A program made the position numbers and the translations under genes. A stretch of 64,000 nucleotides of DNA from Xestospongia muta (taxonomy: Eukaryota; Porifera; Demospongiae; Haplosclerida; Petrosiidae): positions 33,739,245 to 33,803,244 of the forward strand of contig OY848917.1 in assembly GCA_963693285.1 (NCBI GenBank), given 5' to 3'. Positions within the stretch are counted from its first letter, which is position 1. Each line of letters starts with the position of its first letter. The notes below the pieces were generated by a model that was not told where the DNA came from, ran no database searches, and was given only the letters and a program-made list of their open reading frames with translations. Shown piece by piece: positions 26,858 through 37,200 of this stretch.

Positions 26858-27599
26858 ATGTTCCTTTTCATCACAGTACTTGTTCTAATTGCTACTTTCT
26901 ATGGAATTTCCTCTATATCTAGTAAGTATGAATGAATTATAATATTACATTCTCTGTATATGTCAATAGGTTATGACATAATGAAAGAACTTTCAAGTCA
27001 AAACTGTTTCCATTACTTGACGTGTCCTTACATTGTATATTGTAGACAAGAACGAGAAAACTGGAGTAAATATTCATTGTAAATCAATACTTCCAAATTA
27101 AGAATTTTAAAATAATTCAAGTAATATATTATTACTTTCTCAAGTAAAAGGTCTTAATTTGTTTATGATTTACAGTATCCTCATGTATTGTAGTATGTAC
27201 AGGTTAATATTTCTGTTGCCTTTTGTTTATGAGAATATTCATTTACAGGATACCAAGGGACAAAGGTACTTGGAATGTTAACACTTGAAGATATTATTGG
27301 CTGTAGATATAACTAAGACTGTGTCTACAAGTCATACATGTTGTAGTGCAGGTAATGATTCAACAGAAATTACAAGCTCATTGTGACTATCTCACTGACT
27401 GTCCTATGTATTGTAACAGTTATCCTATTACATGTAGTAAGTACACAATACTAAGTGATCACATGAACTGAATATGTTAATGTAGATGCTGTAAAATCTG
27501 AGATCTCTTCAACTAATTCAAAGATATTAATTGAACTAAACCAGACTGATGAGATCAATAGAGAGTATTGTTTCTATTCTACAATATGTCCATATACTT
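26858..27599 (+). pseudogene. Four-cysteine-repeat secreted gene, truncated copy D
   Basis: Signal-peptide exon (MFLFITVLVLIATFYGISS) with intact donor, then exon 2 with its last Cys changed to Trp (ENW), weak microexon and exon 4, exon 5 (CDYLTDCPMYCNSYPITC) and the start of exon 6 up to CFYSTICPY. There the gene is cut at 27599 by the TTAACCTCGCTG element, and the last 40 percent of the gene is gone. Confidence 0.8.
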
Positions 27600-27637
27600 A
27601 ACCTCGCTGTGCGTGGGCGCAAAGCGAGGGTACTGTA

Positions 27638-27702
<65 letters not shown>

Positions 27703-28290
27703 TGTGTGCACTGCGTGTTTTTTTGAACTGCTATAACTTGGCGAGCAGCTACCAACGTTTAGCAAGGAATAGAAAAACGTGTGGACTTTACAACAGTAGT
27801 GTCAAGAACATCGTCAAAGAAAACGAAAGTTTAAAACTCGCAAAAGAATTTTCAGGCTGCAGAGGTCAAGTGCCGTTTCTCGAAAAGTAAAAAACTTAAC
27901 CTGGAGATTTTTTTAGCGCGCTGTAGAGAATGTTAGAGGAATACGGATCAGCAAGACAGAAGGCCGTTGGTCGAAGCAATCGTTAGAAATATACTGAAAA
28001 GTATTTTGTGGACTTGGAGCGAAGTAACGCATTCAGGAAACGTCTCAAAGCACTGAAAAAACTGCTACTAATAGATAATATATTGATTTATATTTGTACT
28101 ACGGGACGTTTCCAAAGAACGCTTCATTTTTGAAGTTATAATAAATTTTGTATATGAAATATTGAAACATTTTAAAGAGTCATGTAAAGGCTCAGAGAAA
28201 CATTCATCACGAATCTAGCACTTAATCTTGCTTGGCAATTGAATGATACTATTACTAACTCTGTTACAGCTTCACAGACATGTCAGTCAG
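27600..28290 (+). mobile_element. TTAACCTCGCTG-ended repeat, left (plus) copy
   Basis: Starts TTAACCTCGCTGTGCGTGGG with a terminal hairpin (CCTCGCT ... AGCGAGG, 27605-27632), a (TG)n tract at 27642-27708, and about 580 further bases that match, inverted, the element at 30005-30831. The match ends near 28285 ('gcttcacagacatg'), so this copy lacks the other end. Related frame words in the two copies (VDLERSNAFRKRL, IYICTTGRFQR, LALNLAWQLNDTIT) hint at a once-coding region, broken here and of unknown family. Confidence 0.75.
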
Positions 28291-29413
28291 AGTGCAAAGT
28301 ACCCAGTAAACGATAAAGGTTTTTTCCCTTTGATTATTGAAGAGAAATGCTGAGTCATCAAACAACAGTTTGTAATGGAAAGTTGATGGTGACCGGAAGT
28401 GGGTGTGTTACTCTAGTGTATTACATGATGAAATAGCCAGTGGTTAAAAGGAAAGAGATTCATATATTCATATGACAAGTAGTTATATGTAATTGTAATT
28501 AATTAATTGTTTGAGTTATATATTAATTATACAATAGCTATTGTAATACAGTTTACTTAAGACCTTACCTTTGTTTATTGTTATACAGACTGACCTGTTA
28601 ATTAGTAATTACACCTTATCATATTTAGTCTATACTTCTTTGTTGTCTAGTTACCTTGCTCTTGTTTATTGTTCTTTTATATTGTTCTTTATTTGTAAAC
28701 TCTATTTAAGTTCTGTACTTTGCTATGTGCTTTGTGTTAAGTCAAAGTTGAGAACACGGAACTCTCCATTGGTACAGTCATTGCATTACACTATATTATG
28801 TACAATTTAGTCTGTTTCCTTATTGTATTCCTTTTACACTTCATTGTTAAACAAGGGTAGGGCATCTGTTGCCTCTTGACAGTGAAGTGTATATTGCTGT
28901 CTAATGTTTGCACTTTGTTATATCAGTAGGCAATAGTAGGATATAATAATAACATAATATTATAGTAATAGTAGAACTAGTAGTGTCTGCATTTTAGTGC
29001 ATTTTATTTTTAAATTGTGATTGTATATGATATATTAGAACTACATGCTATTCTCTAATAAAGTCATAAGTTTTTATAGTTATTAAAAAAAACTTAAAAT
29101 ATTGTTTATAACAGAGGCGACAATTATTCTACAATCGCATCACTATAGTAACATTGTTGATCTGTAGTTGCTACTCCTATAACTGAGCTACCAGTGATCA
29201 AACATTTTTAATTAACAGTATTCCATTATTATAATTATAGTAGAAACAAAATCAGTTTGTTATACATACATTGTACCTTTATATACTATCCTTATAGTTA
29301 TTAAGTTGAGAAATGGAATAGTGTTTTCAAAATGTGATTATACACGATATATTAGAACTACATGCTGTTATCTAAATAAGTTATGAGTCTCTTCTTACAG
29401 TTATTAAAAGTTA
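28291..29413. other. Non-coding stretch before EF-hand copy 4
   Basis: AT-rich sequence, mostly unique in the window. From about 28990 it becomes the 3' flank of the EF-hand family ('ttgtgattgtatatgatatattagaac'). An open frame at 28571-28810 is hydrophobic and of biased composition and shows no family signature. Confidence 0.5.
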
Positions 29414-29902
29414 TTAAGCTGACAAAAAGAACTTGACAAAACTTTCATATAACTCTTCATAATTAATAACCCCATCTCCGTTGGTGTCAGCTTTATTAAA
29501 AATTTCATCTGTTGTTTCTTGCTTAATATTCAATGATTGATAAAACTGCAAAAACTCTTCATAAGATATAACTCCATCATTATTAATATCCATGATCTTA
29601 AAACCTGCATTAGCTAATCCTTTCACACGTTCTTTTGCATCTGGTAGAGAAACAATTCTTTTGGCTTGTTCTACAAACTCCTCTTCAGTAACTCCTTCTT
29701 CATCAATTAATGAGATAGCTTTAACTATTTTATAGTATTCCTTTTCCTTATCTGGACCTTCGTTTCTGCGGGCGGCCATTCTTTTAGCTACAATAGCTAT
29801 GTCTGCATTATCAACAACACCATTTTTGTCTGCATCCATATGGGAAAAACGCCATTTCATTTTCTTGATCCAAGTAGTACTGTCTGTAAACGAGATATCC
29901 AT
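29414..29902 (-). CDS. EF-hand calcium-binding protein, tandem copy 4
   Basis: Intronless, 162 residues, same start context. Differs from copy 1 at for example I3, M22, AKRMAARRN at residues 39-47, N98 and NYEELYES near the end; loop 4 reads DTNGDGVINYEE. All three loops keep their side-chain ligands. The upstream region is interrupted 80 bases before the start by the inverted TTAACCTCGCTG element, and further upstream by the gypsy fragment, so its promoter context differs from the other copies. Confidence 0.9.
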   Translation of the reverse strand: MDISFTDSTTWIKKMKWRFSHMDADKNGVVDNADIAIVAKRMAARRNEGPDKEKEYYKIVKAISLIDEEGVTEEEFVEQAKRIVSLPDAKERVKGLANAGFKIMDINNDGVISYEEFLQFYQSLNIKQETTDEIFNKADTNGDGVINYEELYESFVKFFLSA

Positions 29903-30004
29903 CCTGGCTAGTGTATGTAGATCCTCAACACAACAAAGTAGATAAAAGAGAAGAGAAATGATTTATTAGCGCTACTATATTTAATGAAAGGCACTAAAGT
30001 GCCG

Positions 30005-30831
30005 AACCTCGCTGTAGTTTCTAAGTTATTTATAAATTCTATGCCAGCTTAGGCCCAGCTATGATGTTGTTATTGCAAGAAAATTTATTAACATTCCAGA
30101 AGGTGTGGTTATAAAATGGCAAGCTTTGTCATTCTGTATATGCTCATTAATTGTTGCTTGATTTCTAGCTTTGCCATGTTTGTGAAGCAGTAACTGAATA
30201 AGTGATAGTATCATTCAATTCCCAAGCAAGATTAAGTGCTACTTTCTTGATGAAGAGTTTCTCTGAGTCTTTACATGACCCTTTAAAATCTATCAATATT
30301 TTATATACAAAATTTATTGTAACTTGAAGATGAAACCTTCTTTGGAAACGTCCCGTGGTACAAATATAAATCGATATATTATCTATTAGTAGCAGTCTTT
30401 TCAGTGCTTGGAGACGTTTCCTGAATGCGTTACTTCGCTCCAAGTCCACAAAACATTTTTCAGAACTTTTCTAACGATTACTTCGACCAACGGCCTTCTG
30501 TCTTGCTGATCCGTATTCCTCTGAGATTGTTTACAAGATACTAAAAAATCTCCACGTTAAGTTTTTTACTTTTCGAGAAACGGCACTTGACCTCTGCAGT
30601 CTGAAAATTCTTTTGCGAGTTTTAAGCTTCTGTTTTCCTTGACGATGTTCTTGACACTACTGTTGTAAAGTCCACATGCTTTTCTATTCGTTGCTAAACG
30701 TTGGTAGCTGCTAATGCTTCGGTTGCCAAGTTATAGCAGTTCAAAAAAAAAGGCAGTGCAGACACACACACACACACACAAACAGACTACAGTACCCTCG
30801 CTATGCGCCCACGCACAGCGAGGTTAATAAT
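30005..30831 (-). mobile_element. TTAACCTCGCTG-ended element, right (minus) copy, both ends present
   Basis: Bounded by AACCTCGCTGT at 30007 and ACAGCGAGGTT at about 30820, i.e. 11-base inverted ends; the right end continues into TTAA. A hairpin GGCACT/AGTGCC lies just outside the left end (29988-30003). It interrupts a stretch that in EF-hand copy 3 reads continuously ('gctactatattaaataattaaatatt'), showing it inserted. On the minus strand a frame of 94 codons from 30449 (MDLERSNAFRKRLQALKRL ... TASQTWQS) remains open and matches the broken frame of the plus copy; I do not recognise it. TTAA ends with CCT would fit a piggyBac-like non-autonomous element, but the left TTAA is not clear. Confidence 0.7.
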
Positions 30832-30971
30832 AAATTAGTTAATTAAAAATTATTAAATCAGAATTTATAGACAATATTCATTAGGTGATGGGTGTGTTCT
30901 AAATTGTACTATGTTTTAATATAATACAGAGCTGGATATCCGTATAAAAGTATATGTCAGTAGTTGCAACT

Positions 30972-32820
30972 GTAATGTATGACATTACAGTTACAATCAT
31001 TTCTTGGAATGGTCAATTATTATGGCAAAATGAAATTTATTCCGAACCTCTCCACTATAGCAGCTCTATTAAACCAACTGAGAAGAAAAGATGTTCCAAG
31101 AAAATGGACAAAGAAAGAAGAGGGAGCTTATCAGAGATTGAAGGAACAGATGAGTTCAGCAAAGGTGTTGGTCCATTACAACTCAAAGCTACTACTAAAG
31201 TTAGACTGCAACGCCTCATCCATGGGAATTGGAGCAGTATTGACCCACATCATGGAAACTGGAGAAGAAATGCAAATTGCCTATGCCTCCAGATCACTGA
31301 CTAAAGCTGAACGAAATTATTCTCAGATCGAAAGAGAGGCCCTGAATATTGTTTGAGGTGTCAAGAAGTTTAATTTATATCTCTGCCTCAACAAATTTAT
31401 TTTAGTGACAGATCACAAGCCACTGACCACTCTATTTAATCCAGACAAACCACTATCTGTGTTGGCTTCTGGAAGGATTCAGAGGTGGGCTATCTAATGA
31501 ATTATCAATTTACCATCTAGTTTAGACCAACAAATAAACATACCAATGTAGATGCATTATCTAGACTACCTTTAGACAATCAAGAGTTTGTGAGCACAAA
31601 TAATGTGTCAATGTTACAACTACAAAAGTTTCAAGAAATACGAGTCACAGTCAAGCAAGTAGCAGAGGGCATCCGAAAGAACCCACTATTATCAAACGTT
31701 TTACACTAAGTAAAGATGGGGTGGCCACAGAAAGTGGAGCCTGCAATCTCACCATATTTTCCCAGGAGACAATTGAAGAAGATTGTTTGTTAAGAGGTAT
31801 TCAAGTGATAATTCCTCCCAATCTGCACAAATAAGTGTTAGAATTATTGCATGAGTCTCATTTAGGTGTTGTGAAGATGAAGCCACTGGCAAGATCACAT
31901 GTATGGTGGCCAGGAATAGACAAGGCTTTAGAGGAGGTTACTAAACAGTGTGAGGAGTGCCAGACAAACCACAAAGAGGACCTCACGGCACCACTGCACC
32001 CATTGGAATTCATATCAAAGCCTTGGCAAAGGATTCATTTAGATTTTGCTGGTCCATTCAAGGACAGATATGATTGATACTAATAGATTCATATTTAAGA
32101 TGGCCAGAAGTAGTACCACTGAGAACTACAACTGCAAGTCAAACAATTAAAGAGCTTAGACTAATATTCACTAGATTCAGCCTACCAGAACAAATTTTGA
32201 CAGATAACGGTCCACAATTTGTATCAGAGGAATTTCAGGAATTTACAAGATCTAATGAAATACAACATATCAAAATAGCACCTTATCATCCAAGGTCCAA
32301 TGGAATGGCTGAGAGATTTGTACAAACTTTCAAAACAGCTATGAGAAAGATGGTTAATGAAGGTGGTGACATCAATCAGAAGTTGGCAAATTTCCTATTA
32401 GTCTACAGAAAAACCCCTCAATCTACAACCATGGAAGCACCAGCCATGTTGTTCACCAAAAGAATTCCACGAAGCAGAATTGACCTCATGGCTCCAAACT
32501 TACAGATGAAGGTAGTAAAGAGACAAGAAACTCAAAAAGTACAATTTGTCAAAGGTTATCGAGAAAAAAAATTCAAAGAACAGGAAAAAGTATAGGTACG
32601 AAACTATAATGGAGAAAAGAAATGGATACTGGGAATGATTATAAAGAAAACAGGACCAGTCCCATACCAAATAACAGTAGAACATGATCGTTTATGGAAA
32701 AGGCATGCAGATCAACTGAGACATAGAGTAGAAGAATGTGTCACAGACACAAAGAATAAAGAAGAAAATTCACCAGAGACTACTGTAGAAAAGGTTCTAG
32801 AAATAATCTTAGCAAAATTA
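30972..32820 (+). mobile_element. Gypsy-type (Ty3) retroelement core fragment without LTRs
   Basis: Translated pieces in order: end of reverse transcriptase (LQSFLGMVNYYGKMKFIPNL), RNase H (LDCNASSMGIGAVL ... AYASRSLTKAERNYSQIERE, then TDHKPLTTLF), integrase zinc-binding region (HESHLGVVKM ... CEECQ) and integrase core with Asp in HLDFAGPF, Asp in LTDNGPQF and Glu in NGMAERFVQTF. A C-terminal chromo-like tail follows to about 32820. It is broken: TGA for Trp after EALNIV (about 31354), a frame change near 31480, stops near 32077. No LTRs, gag, protease or most of reverse transcriptase. Flanks rejoin as 'gtagttgcaac' and 'ttattaagtcat', continuous in the EF-hand upstream regions at 1380 and 25410. 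Confidence 0.88.
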
Positions 32821-33229
32821 TTAAGTCATGTGTTTCTAAGACATGATTTACATAACATATATTTAATATCTCATGTGAGTGTTGGTTATAAAGAATTCAT
32901 TCACCTTCACACTACTCTAGACATCTTATTCACATCTTTTAATTGTTTAAATATAATAAATTTATTGCACTGCTAAACATTAGGTAAAGAATTACGTTGT
33001 TAACATAACTAAGTTATTTGGGTTCTGGTAAAACAATTGTCACATTCAATGCATATATATATATATAAACTATGTTGACATTTTGTCTTGCATTAAGGCT
33101 TTTGGCAATAATGATCTGTCCATGTCTTTGATATTCTAGTCATAGTAAAATGGATATAAGTACTTTTTAAAACTTAGAAGTTGTCATTAATATATAAAAG
33201 ATTAGAACTAATTTAATCCCAAGTAAAGT

Positions 33230-33850
33230 GACTACATATGATAGTGTGGACTTGGTTGACAAAATTGGTACATGTGGTTACAATGAACAAGTTATATTAG
33301 TGCGTCATTTATTAAGAGCTGTAGCTAATAAAGGTGTTGATCTGGTAGAACAATATGCTATATGTATAACAATATGTATGACATGATCATGGCATACCTT
33401 CATTTATCCACTTTTAATGGAAGTTTATAGAGTATTATAATATTGATGTATAGTTGTTGATAGTAAGCAATGTCACTGTGATCACTAGTGTTGCTGCAAA
33501 ATGTGTAAAAGTAGTATATGTGCACTTACAGTATATATAGTATAACATGTCAATGTTTACATTGTAATACATGTTCAAATGTATATACATAGACTATACA
33601 TGAAAAATATACATTTGTTCATTCTTCACTAATAATAGTGTGAGATAATCATCACGTTCAGTCTACCACACATCCTTACTTCTAATCTTAATGATAGCCC
33701 TTATTATATAATCATTATATTACAACCATATCAGGACTCACCAGTTCGCTGTACTTGCAAAAACAAAGTATCTCTTATTGAAAATGATCCTTTTCACCAC
33801 AGTATTGTTATAACTAATACTTCCTATGGAGCAAGTTAAGTATAAATAAA
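33230..33850 (+). pseudogene. Transferase 3' remnant and orphan cysteine-gene exon, unit 4
   Basis: 33230-33510 repeats the UDPGT-like C-terminal words (DKIGTCGYNEQVI, LLRAVANKGVDLVEQYA, HGIPSFIHF, EYYNIDV) with stops. Near 33784 is a degenerate signal-peptide exon of the cysteine-repeat gene (ATGATCCTTTTC, then a frame change). This matches the arrangement at 1740-2562 in unit 1. Confidence 0.6.
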
Positions 33851-34296
33851 ATATATAATATTATGTTTTCTGCTAGCAGTGGACATAATGTGATACATAA
33901 TGGCTTGAATATACTGTGTCTTTGTTTGTCTAACTTAATATCAATCATTAAGAGATGTATGTTAAAACTTTAATTGACTAAATATTAAGAAAAAATAATA
34001 TTGTAAAGTATTCTTAAATATAGACTACTATGTCCAATATATTAGCTATAATACAGACAATGTTAATTTTTTATGATGATGATCTGTCTCCTTATAGTCT
34101 AATTATAGTAAAATCAACTAGTACACTTTAGAACTAAGAAGTTGTCATTAATGGAAGCTTAACCATATAAGACTGTGAATCCTAGAAGAAGGGTAGACAT
34201 TTAAAAAAAGAAATTGACTTTAAATTAAATTATGTTGTCAGACGTGACAACTTAATTTAACCCTAACTTAATTTAAAAATCATTTCCCTTTTAAAT

Positions 34297-35215
34297 GTGT
34301 CTGCCTTTCTTCCATATTGTCTTATAGGTTTGTCCTTAATTGAAAAATCCCACAATCTAAATAGCAGTCCAAATACACTTTTTCAACATGACGAAAGGAA
34401 GCACTCTGTGTCTATTAATTTAGATTCTTCGATCCTTACATATGTGCAACTATTGAAGGATAATGAACATCTTCCCAAGTTAGCTAAATCACATGGAATG
34501 AAAGTTATATCAGCAGACTTCATACCTTACTGGTTATATGAACAAGTAGTTGAAACTGGTAAACATGAAGGCAGTGGTGATTTAACGACTATCATATACA
34601 ATATAACACAAACATTGTTCAATGCTGATGAATACAATGAAATATATCTATTGAAAATGAAGAAAGAGATTGATAAGTTGAATAGCAGTAATTATGACTA
34701 TATAATATCTGATATAATTCTTGTGGATATTATGTACAAAGTGCTTGGAATAATGGCAACTCAATGGTTGTTATGGACATCACAGATTACAATGCTGCAA
34801 CATTATACTCAGTAGTCCTACCAATATTACATTGTGTTAGCAATAGTGCCATAGAAGCTCTGTACCATTCTGTACCAGTTATATGTTTTCAAAGTGCATT
34901 TGAGCAGTTTGATGTTGCCTACAGACTGGAATCTCAAGGCTTAGGTAAATGGTTCATCCCAAGTAAACTGCATGACTACCTATGATATTGTTGACATAAT
35001 CAACAAAATTAGGACAGGTGGCTACAATGAACATGTCAGAAAAGTGATTTGTTTATTAAAAGCTGGTTCATTTATCTACTTTTAAAAATGGAACTTCATA
35101 CAGTATTATAATATTTATGTGTGGGTGGTGATAATAAGTTACATCATCATGATCATCTGGTGTTGTTGTAAAATATTGCTGTTGTGATAATCAAAAGACT
35201 AAGCAAGATTAAATA
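34297..35215 (+). pseudogene. UDP-glucuronosyltransferase-like gene, best-preserved but truncated copy
   Basis: A probable internal exon begins after the acceptor 'cttatag' at about 34327 and stays open to 34815 (LSLIEKSHNLN ... HLPKLAKSHGMKVISADFIP, ... LNSSNYDYIISDIILVDIMY), resembling the N-terminal acceptor-binding half of UDPGTs. After a frame change the C-terminal half appears (34764-34985): HCVSNSAIEALYHSVPVICF then EQFDVAYRLESQGLGKWF, which corresponds to the UDPGT signature region (usually THGG/HCGxNsxxEAxyhgVPm). It continues to NKIRTGGYNEHVRKVI, the FIQYYN juxtamembrane stretch and a basic tail at about 35210. The central region is missing and the first signature His-Cys-Gly reads HCVS. 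Not a working enzyme unless splicing differs from what I see. Confidence 0.7.
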
Positions 35216-35447
35216 CTTGTACTTCATTCATTTGTATTAAACTTTATTACTGTTACATTTTAAATACATTGAGTTATTTTTACTATAATGAACAATATGA
35301 AGTTATCACAAAACTATTAAAAAAATTACACATTAGTCTGCCACACCCCCTTACGTCTAATCTTGATGGCCCTTATTATAATTAATCTATTATAAACGTA
35401 TCAGGGCTCATAAGTTCACTGTACTTGCAAAGTATCTCTCATTGATA

Positions 35448-36950
35448 ATGTTCCTCTTCACCACAGTACTTGTTCTAATTACTACTTCCTATGGAGTTTT
35501 CTCTACATCTAGTAAGTATGAATGAATTATATAATATTATGTTCTCTGTATATGTCAATAGGTTATGACATAATAAAATGACTTTCAGGTCAAAACTGTT
35601 TCCATAACTTGACATGTCCTTACATTGTATATTGTAGTTAAGAACCAGAAAACTGCAGTAAATATTCATTGTAAATCAATACTTCCAAATTATGAATTTT
35701 AAAAAAATTCAAATAATATATTATTACTTTCTAAAGTAAAAGGTCTTAATTTGTTTATGCTTTACAGTATCCTCATGTATTGTAGTTTGTACAGATATAT
35801 ATTTCTATGGCACCAATAATTTTTACACCATGTTTGCTTAAAAATAATGCATTATGTCTATCTATATTCTCAGTAATGTAATTTTAAAAAACTGTTGCCT
35901 TTTGTTTTTGAGAATATTCATTTACAGGATACCCAGGGCAAAAGATACCTGGAATGTTAACACTTAAAGATATTATTGGCTGTAAGTAATGCTATGACTG
36001 TGTCTAGAAGTCATAGAGCTGAGGTAATGATTCAACAGAAATTACGAGCTCATTGTGACTATCTCACTGACTGTCCTGTGTATTGTACCATTTATCCTAC
36101 TAAATGTAGTGAGTACACAATACTACGTTATAATATGAACTGTATATGTTACTATAGATACTGTAAAATGTGAGATCTCATCAACTAATTTAAAGATATT
36201 AATTGAACTGAACCAATTATACAATATGTCCATATATTTGGTACTGTAGTCAACATAGTGTAGAGTGTAGTAAGTTATATCTATGTATTGTTATAATGTA
36301 CCACATTGATATACTTATAGAAACTAAAGCAGCATTATCTGTGGATAGTATTGGTAAGTTCTCTTGCAATGATATTTGCATGAAATTTCGTGTATACAAG
36401 CTTTTTTATTTCCTTATTATGAAAGATCAGTTAAATAGCAACTAGCATGGGACAGCTCCTCTCTAAATATCAGAAGAAACATGTAATAAATATATACTAT
36501 TAGTATAGTAGTCTTAACCATCTTCAAATCTCTAAATAAAGACTCTTTAAATCATGATACATGTCAACACTTGAAAAAGTATTCTTGCTTATAATAGGTG
36601 ATATACCTGTTAACATGTCTTACTGTCAGTATACTAGGTACTGTCCTATCTTTTGTACAGAACATAATAGATGTAGTAAGTAGACTATGTACTGATATAC
36701 TCACAATATATTGCTATTATAGATGTTCAATATCTTCCTCCAATGATCTCTATACCAAGTACTGTTGATAAAATAGAACCAACAGATCTAGATTCTAGTA
36801 TAGTAACTATTGAAGAGGCTAGTACAGTGACATATATCTCACCACTAACTATGGAAGAAATAAATCAATGTAAGATAATAACTTCAAGTATTATAATAAC
36901 TCTAATTTATTCCAGTCATGGAAATAACACAGGATATCAGTGAATATTAA
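35448..36950 (+). pseudogene. Four-cysteine-repeat secreted gene, broken copy E
   Basis: Same layout as copies B and C, ending 36950. Signal-peptide exon MFLFTTVLVLITTSYGVFST with donor is intact. Breaks: exon 2 has an in-frame TGA (ATAAAATGA near 35580) and TAA for CAA after the third Cys (near 35639); exon 6 has a deletion of about 35 bases that removes the first Cys of the third repeat (near 36215); exon 8 has lost residues (REHNRC). Exon 9 (about 36722-36868) remains open. It lies 250 bases upstream of the complete SAMHD1 gene. Confidence 0.8.
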
Positions 36951-37200
36951 TACATTAGGAGTAATTTACTATTGGATTTGAACTAAAAAACCTATAAATG
37001 TAACTGATACAACTAGACAACTATAATTATGCTTATTACAATTATTTGTCAGAAATAACTGTTGAACTGCTATAACTTATTAGCTAATTGATAATAGTCT
37101 TACAAAATTAATAACTTCTTATGAATATTCATATTATATCCTAAACTATTTATCGTGGGAGTGGCTCAAATATAATTAAGTCACTTAGTGGTACTTGGTA

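Noticed and set aside
30954..31304. 116-codon plus-strand frame overlapping the gypsy fragment
   Set aside because: Out of frame with the RNase H reading, which carries the recognisable motifs.
34297..34985. A functional glycosyltransferase gene in the last cassette
   Set aside because: The middle of the enzyme is missing, there is a frame change between the halves, and the signature region is altered.
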